The notes under the pieces are model-generated. The model made no database searches, was not told the origin of the DNA, and saw nothing but the letters and a program-made list of their open reading frames with translations. Below are positions 1 to 7,776 of a stretch of 10,532 bases of DNA, piece after piece. Within the stretch, counting starts at the first letter, position 1. Every line of letters begins with the position of its first letter. The translations under genes and the position numbers were made by a program. The DNA comes from Kiloniellales bacterium (GTDB lineage Bacteria > Pseudomonadota > Alphaproteobacteria > Kiloniellales > JAKSBE01), in contig JASJAL010000207.1 of the NCBI GenBank assembly GCA_030067055.1, positions 1 to 10,532 of the forward strand. The letters run 5' to 3'.

Positions 1-2200
<2,200 letters not shown>

Positions 2201-2261
2201 AAATAGATTTCTGACCCGCATGCCGGCTACGACTTCTGTCTCACCTGTTGCGTGGGAGCGA

Positions 2262-2275
2262 GAGGAAGTTTCCTC
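2262..2275. repeat. Short palindrome upstream of the sensor kinase
   Basis: GAGGAA-GT-TTCCTC is a perfect 6-bp inverted repeat with a 2-bp centre. It lies 62-75 bases before the kinase ATG at 2200 and at the edge of the AT-rich stretch. The loop is too short for a terminator hairpin, so an operator-type binding site is the more natural reading. Chance occurrence is also possible. Confidence 0.3.
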
Positions 2276-2439
2276 AAAAATAAAACCCGATTTGTAGGTA
2301 TTTATCACCAGTATATGCTCTACCAATTCATATAAACTTAATGACCAAAGCCGGCTATATGTTTACTTTTATTTGGTTTTTCTGCGAAATGCGGGCGCAA
2401 AGCGGCCCGGACCGGCCGCATTTTTGTGCCGCAAAGCCA

Positions 2440-2468
2440 TTGGCAGCGGGGTTCAGCCTGTGTTATCG
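2440..2468 (+). promoter_or_regulatory. Possible sigma70 promoter for the GNAT gene
   Basis: TTGGCA (2440-2445) matches the -35 consensus at four of six bases. After exactly 17 bases comes TTATCG (2463-2468), a poor -10 element. If used, the acetyltransferase transcript would carry a leader of about 245 bases that includes the hairpin at 2633-2650. The assignment rests on spacing and the -35 box only. Confidence 0.22.
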
Positions 2469-2632
2469 CAGGGGCGGAAGCGAAAAGGGGCGAGGACGTC
2501 TTCCCATGTACGAAGCCGGCCGATTGCGACGACGACGAGTGCCGTGCGCCTTGGGCGCCTAGGCCCCGTCCGTTCGTCTGTTGCATCACGCTCGGTTTCA
2601 ATTCCTATCCACCAGCGTCAGATCTTCAGGAA

Positions 2633-2650
2633 CGACGGCCAGGGCCGTCG
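2633..2650. repeat. 18-bp palindrome in the leader of the GNAT gene
   Basis: CGACGGCC-AG-GGCCGTCG has perfect 8-bp arms around a 2-bp centre. As RNA it would fold as a 7-bp GC-rich stem with a CAGG tetraloop. It ends 69 bases before the acetyltransferase ATG. No U-run follows on either strand, so it is not an intrinsic terminator. An operator or a leader stem-loop fits better. Confidence 0.4.
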
Positions 2651-2719
2651 AAGACCTTCTTCAGATTGCAAGCTGTGCGGCTCGAGAGTCGCGAAAGGCT
2701 TCCGAAGCGAGATGACGCG

Positions 2720-3256
2720 ATGCAGATCCAGATCCTTCCGGAACGGTCCCAAGATCACCAGCTGATCGAGCCTTTGCTCGACCTGACCTTCGGCGCGGAG
2801 CGGCACAAACGAACGACTTACCGGCTGCGCGAAGGGATTGCGCCCCTGCCGGAGCTCTGCCTGGTGGCGCTTGATCCCGATCAGGCCCTGCTGGCCTCGC
2901 TCCGGTTCTGGCCGGTCATGGTCGCCTCGGCGCCTGCGATCCTGCTGGGTCCTCTGGCCGTTGACCCCAGGCTTCAGGGCCAGGGCATTGGTCGCCGCCT
3001 GCTGCGGCACGCCCTGGCGGAGGCAAGGCGGCTCGATCACCGCCTCTGCGTCGTGGTCGGCGATCCCGCGTATTACGGGCCCTTCGGCTTCCGCTCCGCG
3101 GTCGCTGCCGGGCTCGTCATGCCCGGACCGGTCGATCCGGTTCGATTTCAGGTTCTCGAGCTGAGGCCAGGGGCCCTCGAAGGGCTGCGGGGCGCCGTGG
3201 AGGCTGTGTCAGATGATCCCGGGACGGTGCAAACCGCGGCCGGTCGCGACGCCTGA
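2720..3256 (+). CDS. GNAT-family N-acetyltransferase, YhbS-like
   Basis: This 178-residue protein has the GNAT fold signature: a beta-strand LLGPLAV (about 75-81) followed by the acetyl-CoA pyrophosphate loop Q86-G-Q-G-I-G91 and the helix GRRLLRHALAEA. The segment GDPAYYGPFGF (114-124) is characteristic of the YhbS group (COG3153). These enzymes transfer acetyl from acetyl-CoA to an amine; the acceptor is unknown here. I chose ATG 2720 because the family normally begins just before the first strand (here IQILPE), although the ribosome binding site (GCGAG) is weak. The frame stays open upstream to 2426, but that part looks non-coding. The gene converges on the lipoprotein gene with a 15-bp gap. 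The last 15 or so residues are low in conservation signals. Confidence 0.88.
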   Translation: MQIQILPERSQDHQLIEPLLDLTFGAERHKRTTYRLREGIAPLPELCLVALDPDQALLASLRFWPVMVASAPAILLGPLAVDPRLQGQGIGRRLLRHALAEARRLDHRLCVVVGDPAYYGPFGFRSAVAAGLVMPGPVDPVRFQVLELRPGALEGLRGAVEAVSDDPGTVQTAAGRDA

Positions 3257-3271
3257 ACGCGGCAGGATCGT

Positions 3272-3934
3272 TCAGAAGCCGATCACCCTCCTGCGCTTCT
3301 GCTTCGGGGCCGGGCGGTCGATGTCCGTATAGATGCCGGTTCGTTTGCGCTTGATCTCAATGCCCTCGCGCGGCAGCTCGGCACCCGGCGGCAGGTCGTC
3401 CGGGTTCTTCCAGGCGCCGAAGGGAAGCGGCCCGACCTCGCCGCTGCGCTCGACCACGCGGGTGGTGTTCCAGGTATGCTGGATATAGACGTTGGCGCCA
3501 GGGGACAGGATTTCTTCGTCTTCCTCCTGAAACTGGACGATCGTGACGCTACGGCCGTCCTTGAGCGTGACCAGGTACTCGATCCCGTCATTGCCGCTGA
3601 TCGCCTCTTCGACGAAGTAGCCGATGGCCGCACCGACAACCCCTCCGACGAGGGATCCGGCGGGCCCGAGCTGTCCGCCGAGAGCCATGCCGCCGCTGAA
3701 TCCGCCGGCCAAACCGCCGACGGTGATGCCGACGCCGCGGTTGCGTTCCCGGATATTCACCGGCCTTGACGTCACGACCTCGCCTTCAACCACCTCGAAG
3801 AGGGTGCTGGATTCCTCGGCGGGATAGGTGTCCTGGTCCGGCGTGCCGCAGGCTACAAGGGAAAGAGCGACAAGGGCTACAACGCCGGTTCGGCGCAAAG
3901 TCGCTTCCGTTCCTGTCGCCCGGGTCAGCTTCAT
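3272..3934 (-). CDS. Glycine-zipper lipoprotein, SlyB-like
   Basis: The 220-residue product begins with a lipoprotein signal peptide: basic n-region (R14 R15), hydrophobic core (GVVALVALSL) and lipobox LVAC with lipidated Cys29. Residue 30 is Gly, so under the Lol +2 rule known from enterobacteria it would go to the outer membrane. Residues 68-107 form a glycine zipper (GLAGGFSGG, VGGVVGAAIG), as in the SlyB/Pcp family, followed by a beta segment YLVTLKDGRSVTIVQFQ (120-136) with the usual family pattern. The C-terminal 85 residues go beyond a typical SlyB, which is about 155 residues, and end in a basic tail (KQKRRRVIGF). The likely role is envelope structure or stress response; no specific function can be read. 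There is no Shine-Dalgarno sequence; see the promoter at 3941-3949. Confidence 0.82.
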   Translation of the reverse strand: MKLTRATGTEATLRRTGVVALVALSLVACGTPDQDTYPAEESSTLFEVVEGEVVTSRPVNIRERNRGVGITVGGLAGGFSGGMALGGQLGPAGSLVGGVVGAAIGYFVEEAISGNDGIEYLVTLKDGRSVTIVQFQEEDEEILSPGANVYIQHTWNTTRVVERSGEVGPLPFGAWKNPDDLPPGAELPREGIEIKRKRTGIYTDIDRPAPKQKRRRVIGF

Positions 3935-4152
3935 GCCTAGATGATAACACGAAATCTACGTGGAAATTCCATTAGATACGCGTGGCGAGGCGGCAAAGAT
4001 CAAACTTCGCGCACCCCGCAGGCGCTCTTTGGGTGCGATTGTTCCTTGGGCTACCTACTTCTGGTGCTGGTTCTTCGGGGCTTGCTGGCCGCTTGCGATG
4101 GAAGATGCCGTTCTCGGCCCGGGTCGTGAGGAGGATCCACCAGTCCTGAGGC
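3935..4152. other. Intergenic region upstream of the lipoprotein gene
   Basis: These 218 bases hold the lipoprotein promoter candidate at their left end and an 11-bp palindrome TGGAAATTCCA (3961-3971). The remainder (about 3972-4152) shows no supported gene. The minus strand is open from 4152 down to a TAA near 3975 in one frame but lacks a convincing start. Its basic, proline-rich composition suggests a non-coding stretch, a decayed gene end or a dispersed repeat. Confidence 0.5.
3941..3949 (-). promoter_or_regulatory. Extended -10 promoter for the lipoprotein gene, predicted leaderless
   Basis: Read on the minus strand, TGT-TATCAT matches an extended -10 element (TG, one base, then the hexamer). 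Exactly six bases (CTAGGC) separate it from the ATG at 3934. With the usual distance from -10 to start, transcription would begin at the A of the ATG. The -35 region (GAATTT) does not match consensus, as is common for extended -10 promoters. No Shine-Dalgarno sequence precedes the ATG. Confidence 0.5.
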
Positions 4153-5004
4153 TCACCGCGCGTCGGAACCGCTCCGTGAGAAGAACGCGGTCAGCTCGTC
4201 GTCGGCGATGGCTTCGGCGGCGAAGCCGAAGGTTCCCCGGTCGCGCATCTCCTCGGCGGCCCGGCGGAGCGTACCCAAGACCGTGCGCATCAGGCAGCCG
4301 CCGACACTCACTCGCTTGACCCCGACGGCCTCCAAACGGGCGAGGGACAAGGGCGCGCCCGCCAGACCCATGACGACGTTCAGGGGACCATCGACCTCGC
4401 GGGCCAGGACGGCGATGGAGTCGAGATCCCGGACGCCGGGCGCGTAGAGACAGTGGGCGCCGGCCTCGCGGAAGAGGTTGAGGCGGCGGACCGCTTCGGC
4501 CAGGGGATCCGGGTGGCCGACCAAGAAGGCCTCGCTGCGCGCCGTCAGGGTGTAGGCGAAGCCGGTGGCCTCGGCGGCTTCGGCCGCGGCGGCGATGCGC
4601 TCGGCTGCGAAGCGGGCGTCGAGCAGGCGGGGCTCGGGCTCGTAGGCGACGTCCTCGATGCTGCCGCCGACGGCGCCGGCCTCGGCCGAGAGCCGGATGG
4701 TCTCGGCTGCGGCCACGGGCGTCTGGCCGTAGCCGGCCTCCAAGTCGGCACTGACCGGAAGATCGACCGCTGCCGCGATGGCGGCGGTCGCGGCGAGGTT
4801 CTCTTCACGGCTCAACGCGCTGCTGGCGTCGGGCCGGCCCAGGGCGTAGGCGATGCCGGCGCTGGTGCTGGCCAGGGCCGGGAATCCGGCGGCGGCCAGG
4901 AGCCTGGCACTGCCCGCGTCCCAGGCGTTGGGCAGGATGAAGGCCTCCGGCGCCTCGTGCAGCCTGCGGAAGGTCTCGGCCTTGGCGGCCTGGGTCTTGG
5001 TCAT
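4153..5004 (-). CDS. Isocitrate lyase / PEP mutase superfamily enzyme
   Basis: The 283-residue protein has the TIM-barrel signatures of the ICL/PEPM superfamily. They include LPNAWDAGSARLL (24-36), the Mg-binding loop SADLEAGYG (85-93, D87 and E89), GSIEDVA (114-120, E117 and D118), and CLYAPGVRD and RVSVGG near the C-terminus. The KKCGH catalytic cysteine loop of true isocitrate and 2-methylisocitrate lyases is absent, so it is unlikely to be either. Members of this group cleave or form C-C or P-C bonds next to a carboxylate (oxaloacetate decarboxylase, PEP mutase, phosphonopyruvate hydrolase); the substrate cannot be chosen from sequence. No phosphonate genes are near. Start ATG 5002-5004 has a good ribosome binding site. 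The gene diverges from the ArsR gene, its likely regulator. Confidence 0.88.
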   Translation of the reverse strand: MTKTQAAKAETFRRLHEAPEAFILPNAWDAGSARLLAAAGFPALASTSAGIAYALGRPDASSALSREENLAATAAIAAAVDLPVSADLEAGYGQTPVAAAETIRLSAEAGAVGGSIEDVAYEPEPRLLDARFAAERIAAAAEAAEATGFAYTLTARSEAFLVGHPDPLAEAVRRLNLFREAGAHCLYAPGVRDLDSIAVLAREVDGPLNVVMGLAGAPLSLARLEAVGVKRVSVGGCLMRTVLGTLRRAAEEMRDRGTFGFAAEAIADDELTAFFSRSGSDAR

Positions 5005-5011
5005 GGTCCGA

Positions 5012-5018
5012 CTCCCTC
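5012..5018 (-). promoter_or_regulatory. Ribosome binding site of the PEP mutase-like gene
   Basis: On the minus strand GAGGGAG lies seven bases before the ATG at 5004, a strong Shine-Dalgarno match that fixes this start. It contrasts with the divergent ArsR gene, which has none. Confidence 0.7.
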
Positions 5019-5061
5019 GTCGCCTTGCTCAGTCGCTGCAGTTTCGACTGGGGCTACGGCC

Positions 5062-5090
5062 TTGTCATGCGGAAACGATTCGCTTATCAT
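5062..5090 (+). promoter_or_regulatory. Sigma70 promoter of the ArsR gene, predicted leaderless
   Basis: TTGTCA (5062-5067) and TATCAT (5085-5090) are separated by exactly 17 bases and match the sigma70 consensus at five of six and four of six positions. The usual distance from -10 to start puts +1 at 5097, the A of the ArsR ATG. This also argues against the upstream in-frame ATG at 5067, which would overlap the promoter itself. Confidence 0.6.
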
Positions 5091-5101
5091 CGAAATATGA
5101 T
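5086..5101. promoter_or_regulatory. Candidate ArsR operator
   Basis: ATCAT-N6-ATGAT is a perfect 5-bp inverted repeat that runs from the -10 element into the start codon of the ArsR gene. Overlapping it is a looser dyad, TTCG-N8-CGAA (5079-5094). A dimer of the winged-helix protein bound here would block RNA polymerase, giving autorepression, and sits about 85 bases from the divergent enzyme gene. The short arms make chance possible. Confidence 0.4.
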
Positions 5102-5840
5102 TGCAGAACCTTCCACCGCCATTGCTGCGGCGCTGATCGGCGTGCCGGCGCGCGCCAACATCCTCGGCGCCCTAATGGACGGCCGCGCCCTGACCGCCAG
5201 CGAACTGGCCTACCATGCCGGCGTCTCGCCCCAGACCACTTCCAGCCACCTCGCCAAGCTGGCCGACGCCAAGCTGATCGCGGTCGAGAAGCAGGGCCGG
5301 CACCGCTACTACCGGCTGGCCGGCGCGGCGGTTGCCGAGGCGCTGGAGCTGCTGGCCCTGATCGTGCCGCAGCAAGCGGTTCCGCCGCGGCGCCGCTCCC
5401 CCGAGGTCGAGGAGACCCGGGCCGCGCGCTTTTGCTACGACCACCTCGCCGGTGCCTTGGGCACCGGTCTGACCGAGGCCATGCAGGCCAAGGGCCTGCT
5501 TCTGCCGGCGGTGCATGACTTCGAGGTCACCGCCGCGGGCGAAGCCTTCTTCCGCGAACTGGGGCTCGAGCCGGAGAAGCTTCTCAGGTTGCGCCGCGCC
5601 TTCGCCCGGCAATGCCTGGACTGGAGCGAACGCCGCCCGCACCTGGCCGGCTCGCTCGGCGCCGGCTTCGCCGAGATCGCGCTGAAGCGGCGCTGGATCC
5701 GGCGTGCCAAGGAAGGCCGCCGGGTTTTCGTGACTCCTGAGGGAGAGGCGGCCTTCCGGGACCTGCTCGACTTCGACTTCGCAGCCCGGGCTGCCGGCCG
5801 TCAGCCGGCCCAGAAAATCGAGTCCGGCGCGCAGACGTAG
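5097..5840 (+). CDS. ArsR-type winged helix-turn-helix transcriptional regulator
   Basis: The 247-residue protein carries an N-terminal ArsR-type wHTH: LTASELAYHAGVSPQTTSSHLAKL (helix-turn-helix, about 32-55) and the wing QGRHRYYRL (66-74). It lacks the ELCVC metal site of ArsR/SmtB sensors, so metal sensing is unlikely. The C-terminal 140 residues resemble long ArsR relatives with the conserved stretches ARFCYDHLAG (C113) and RQCLDWSERRPHLAG (C173); whether these cysteines sense anything is unknown. I chose ATG 5097 because translation from it starts the conserved IAAALIGVPARANIL region and because the promoter overlaps the alternatives. It is divergent from the PEP mutase-like gene and probably controls it and itself. 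The last 40 bases overlap the opposite-strand membrane protein gene. Confidence 0.9.
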   Translation: MIAEPSTAIAAALIGVPARANILGALMDGRALTASELAYHAGVSPQTTSSHLAKLADAKLIAVEKQGRHRYYRLAGAAVAEALELLALIVPQQAVPPRRRSPEVEETRAARFCYDHLAGALGTGLTEAMQAKGLLLPAVHDFEVTAAGEAFFRELGLEPEKLLRLRRAFARQCLDWSERRPHLAGSLGAGFAEIALKRRWIRRAKEGRRVFVTPEGEAAFRDLLDFDFAARAAGRQPAQKIESGAQT

Positions 5841-6109
5841 GTCTCGTAGTAGGAGACGTAGAACAGGAGCAGGCCAACCGCGGCCGCCAGGCTGGCCAGG
5901 AACTGAAGTCCGCGCCGGGGGACCTTAGGCTTCAAACGGTCGTAAGCCGGACCGGTCAGCCCTGTCTGACGCAACGCGCGGCGGTCGCCTGGGATGCTGA
6001 GGAGGCGCAGCATCGTCCAATAGCAGAAGATCATGGCAACAACCCAGGTGCCCAGGAAGAAGGCCTTCCAAAGCGCGGTGTTGCATTGGTCGAGATAAAT
6101 GACGAACAC
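5801..6109 (-). CDS. Small two-helix membrane protein of unknown function
   Basis: The 102-residue product has two hydrophobic helices, about residues 16-37 (AFFLGTWVVAMIFCYWTM) and 68-88 (LQFLASLAAAVGLLLFYVSYY), joined by a basic loop (GDRRALRQTG, KPKVPRRG). I do not recognise a family. I chose the GTG at 6107-6109 because an AGGA sequence lies just upstream and because the frame above it, up to an ATG at 6208, codes for composition typical of non-coding DNA. The ATG at 6208 would give 135 residues. Its end overlaps the 3' end of the ArsR gene by 40 bases on the opposite strand, so both cannot be freely read through. The 140 bases upstream (6110-6249) show no clear promoter. Confidence 0.65.
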   Translation of the reverse strand: MFVIYLDQCNTALWKAFFLGTWVVAMIFCYWTMLRLLSIPGDRRALRQTGLTGPAYDRLKPKVPRRGLQFLASLAAAVGLLLFYVSYYETYVCAPDSIFWAG

Positions 6110-6249
6110 GGGCGTCCTGCCTGACCCTGTCCAGGGATTGTGTCCGGGCGCTCCGATTGTCCCTCGAATCGCGCGGCGGCCCAAGGCCTGGTCGTGACCG
6201 CTCCGCACCGAATCCGTGATAAGCGTGAATCAGGTCCGGAAGTTCATCC

Positions 6250-6798
6250 TTAGGCCAGAGCCAGGTCCTTGAGCACGCATTTCGTCGTCTCGTGCCAATC
6301 GGCGACCGGCGTCACCCAGTCTGGGATCTCGTCGAGGCCGGGCTGCTCGCCGAAGAGGTAGAGCCTGGCCACCGAGCTGCGCAGGTGCTCGAGGACGTCG
6401 AGCCTGTCGTCGACGAAGTGCGTGATCTTGAGCTGACGGCAGTGGCCGAGCTTCTGCGCGCGCTCCAGGCAGAATCGAAGGTGCGCGCGCGGCAGCCCGG
6501 TCTCGCCGTAGAAGTCCCAGTGCCTGAGCCATTGCTTGGTCTTGTCCTGGACCTTGGGGCCGGCCTTGGAGACCAGCCAGGCCCGCCCGGCAAAGGCCGA
6601 CACCAGGGTTCGCACGCCCTTGAAGGCGCCGGGGCTGGGCGGTGTCTGCAGGGCCTTCTCCAGGCCGCCGCTCAGGAAGGAGGTGTCGGCCTTGCCTCCC
6701 TGGACCGGCGTCATGATCACCCGGCCGATGTCGATGCCGATCCGCGGCTCGCTGTTTCGATGCTTTTTCATGGCCGTAAATCTAGGGCGGCCAACCAT
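6250..6798 (-). CDS. HAD-like conserved protein with atypical motif I
   Basis: The 182-residue protein shows HAD-superfamily features. Motif I is RIGIDIGRVIMTP with nucleophile candidate D23. A strand with a motif II-like Ser is seen at AWLVSKAG (73-80). Motif IV is THFVDDRLDVL with D130 and D131. Motif I normally reads DxDx; here the second Asp is Gly25, so the general acid of a phosphatase is missing, and activity may differ or be absent. The layout loosely recalls NT5C/polynucleotide phosphatase types, but substrate is unknown. Start could be ATG 6798 or ATG 6771 (MKKHRNSEP), nearer motif I; neither has a Shine-Dalgarno sequence. It diverges from the LysR gene across an 85-bp AT-rich region with a dyad, suggesting LysR control. 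Confidence 0.75.
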   Translation of the reverse strand: MVGRPRFTAMKKHRNSEPRIGIDIGRVIMTPVQGGKADTSFLSGGLEKALQTPPSPGAFKGVRTLVSAFAGRAWLVSKAGPKVQDKTKQWLRHWDFYGETGLPRAHLRFCLERAQKLGHCRQLKITHFVDDRLDVLEHLRSSVARLYLFGEQPGLDEIPDWVTPVADWHETTKCVLKDLALA

Positions 6799-6807
6799 AT
6801 AGCAGAA

Positions 6808-6835
6808 CTATTTATTCTCTATATATTATAAATAG
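6808..6835. promoter_or_regulatory. Candidate LysR operator between the divergent genes
   Basis: CTATTTAT (6808-6815) and ATAAATAG (6828-6835) form a perfect 8-bp inverted repeat separated by 12 bases. The position between a LysR gene and its divergent neighbour is the classic place for a LysR-type recognition site. The inverted arms are AT-rich within a GC-rich chromosome, so part of the symmetry could follow from base composition. Confidence 0.5.
6825..6830 (-). promoter_or_regulatory. -10 element for the HAD-like gene
   Basis: The minus strand reads TATAAT, a perfect -10 hexamer, inside the dyad at 6808-6835. Transcription would start near 6818, 20 bases before the ATG at 6798. The -35 position (GTAAGC) is poor, which would fit a promoter that needs an activator such as the adjacent LysR protein. 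Confidence 0.4.
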
Positions 6836-6883
6836 AAGTTATAGTAAGCTTACGCGACCCGGCGGAAAGGCGGCATCGGCGTC

Positions 6884-7774
6884 ATGCGATCGGATTGGCT
6901 GCAGGCCTTTTTGGCGTTCAGCGAGAGCAGGAACTTCACGCGCGCGGCCGAGGGGCTGCACATCTCGCAGCCGGCGCTTCACGTGAAGATCTCGAAGCTG
7001 TCGGACTGGCTGGGCCAGCCGCTCTATCGCAAGCTCGGCCGAAACCTGGTTCTCACGCCTGCCGGGGAAAGAGTCGCGGCCTACGCCCGCGAAGAGCGCG
7101 AGCGCTCGCTCGCCTTCATCGAAGAGCTGAGGACCGGGGTCAGCCGGACCCCGGTCGTGCTGTGCGCCGGGACAGGTGCCTACCTCTATCTGCTGGGTCC
7201 GGCGATATCGGCGTTCTCGGAACGGGCGGCCTGGCCGCTCAGGCTGATCACCGGCGATCGGGACCGCACGGTGGAGCTGCTGCTGACCGGCGAGGCCCAT
7301 CTCGGCGTCACGGCGCTCGATGCGGTGCCCGACGGGATCGTGGCGGAGGAGCTGGTCGCCGTGGAGCAGGTCCTGGCGCTGCCCCGAGATCATCGCCTCG
7401 CCAAGAAGCGCAAGCTCAAGCTGGCCGACCTGCAAGACCAGGCCCTGGTCGTACCGCCGCAGCACCGGCCCCACCGTATCATGCTGAACCAGATGCTGGC
7501 CGACGCCGGCGTCTCCTGGCGGGTCGCGGTCGAGGCCGGCGGCTGGGAGCTGATGTTGCACTTCGCGGGCCTCGGGATCGGTCTCGCGATCGTCAACGGC
7601 TGCTGCCGCCTGCCGTCCGGTCTGATCGCAAAACCCTTGGAAGAGCTTCCGAGTGTCCGCTATCAGGTGCTGCATCGGACCGGAAGCCAGCCGCACGCCG
7701 GGGTGGCCGATCTGAGGAGGCGACTGCAGATCAACCGCGACGCCTGGCGCTCGCTTCCCGTCGACGGGGTCTGA
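6884..7774 (+). CDS. LysR-family transcriptional regulator
   Basis: The 296-residue protein has the typical LysR length and layout. An N-terminal winged HTH covers residues 3-60 (FTRAAEGLHISQPALHVKISKLSDWLGQPLYRK, then the wing LVLTPAG). A linker helix (about 62-85) leads to an effector-binding domain from about 90 (PVVLCAGTGAYLYLLGPAI) to the end. LysR proteins bind DNA as tetramers and usually control a divergent gene plus themselves; here the divergent gene is the HAD-like protein. The effector is unknown. The purine run GGAAAGG lies 13 bases before the ATG, a weak ribosome binding site. The stop codon is only two bases before the kptA start, so the two are almost certainly co-transcribed and probably translationally coupled. 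Confidence 0.93.
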   Translation: MRSDWLQAFLAFSESRNFTRAAEGLHISQPALHVKISKLSDWLGQPLYRKLGRNLVLTPAGERVAAYAREERERSLAFIEELRTGVSRTPVVLCAGTGAYLYLLGPAISAFSERAAWPLRLITGDRDRTVELLLTGEAHLGVTALDAVPDGIVAEELVAVEQVLALPRDHRLAKKRKLKLADLQDQALVVPPQHRPHRIMLNQMLADAGVSWRVAVEAGGWELMLHFAGLGIGLAIVNGCCRLPSGLIAKPLEELPSVRYQVLHRTGSQPHAGVADLRRRLQINRDAWRSLPVDGV

Positions 7775-7776
7775 TC

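Larger units (their letters stand above)
2201..2719. other. Long non-coding region between divergent sensor kinase and GNAT gene
   Basis: About 520 bases hold no gene I can support. Positions 2276-2390 are strikingly AT-rich compared with the rest of the window and probably contain promoters for the minus-strand kinase. One weak candidate, read on the minus strand, is TTGGTA followed by a GATAAA-like element. The rest (2400-2719) returns to high GC and contains a possible plus-strand promoter and a hairpin-forming palindrome, described separately. Short open frames here on both strands (for example 2341-2562 plus and 2338-2601 minus) have composition unlike protein and no recognisable motif. 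A long leader for the acetyltransferase gene or an unrecognised small RNA are alternatives I cannot exclude. Confidence 0.6.

Noticed and set aside
2338..2601. Small open frames on both strands in the AT-rich gap
   Set aside because: No ribosome binding sites, no recognisable motifs, and composition typical of non-coding DNA.
2633..2650. Intrinsic terminator
   Set aside because: The stem is good but no T-run follows on either strand, and no gene ends nearby.
2426..2719. N-terminal extension of the GNAT protein
   Set aside because: The extra 98 residues show no domain and unlikely composition; YhbS-type proteins start at about ATG 2720.
3941..4319. Plus-strand open frames upstream of and into the PEP mutase-like gene
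   Set aside because: They overlap the well-supported minus-strand enzyme and its 3' end, and translate to Arg/Ser/Pro-rich shadow sequence.
4153..5004. Assignment as isocitrate lyase or 2-methylisocitrate lyase (prpB)
   Set aside because: The KKCGH catalytic cysteine loop is missing, and the protein is a shorter, general PEP mutase-like member.
5097..5840. Arsenic or metal resistance regulator
   Set aside because: The metal-binding ELCVC motif is absent and there are no arsenic genes nearby; only the fold is ArsR-like.
6895..7776. Upstream extension of the kptA frame through the LysR gene, suggesting a fusion protein
   Set aside because: The extension lies out of frame inside LysR and reads as low-complexity Arg/Gly/Ala sequence. 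KptA is complete from the GTG at 7777.
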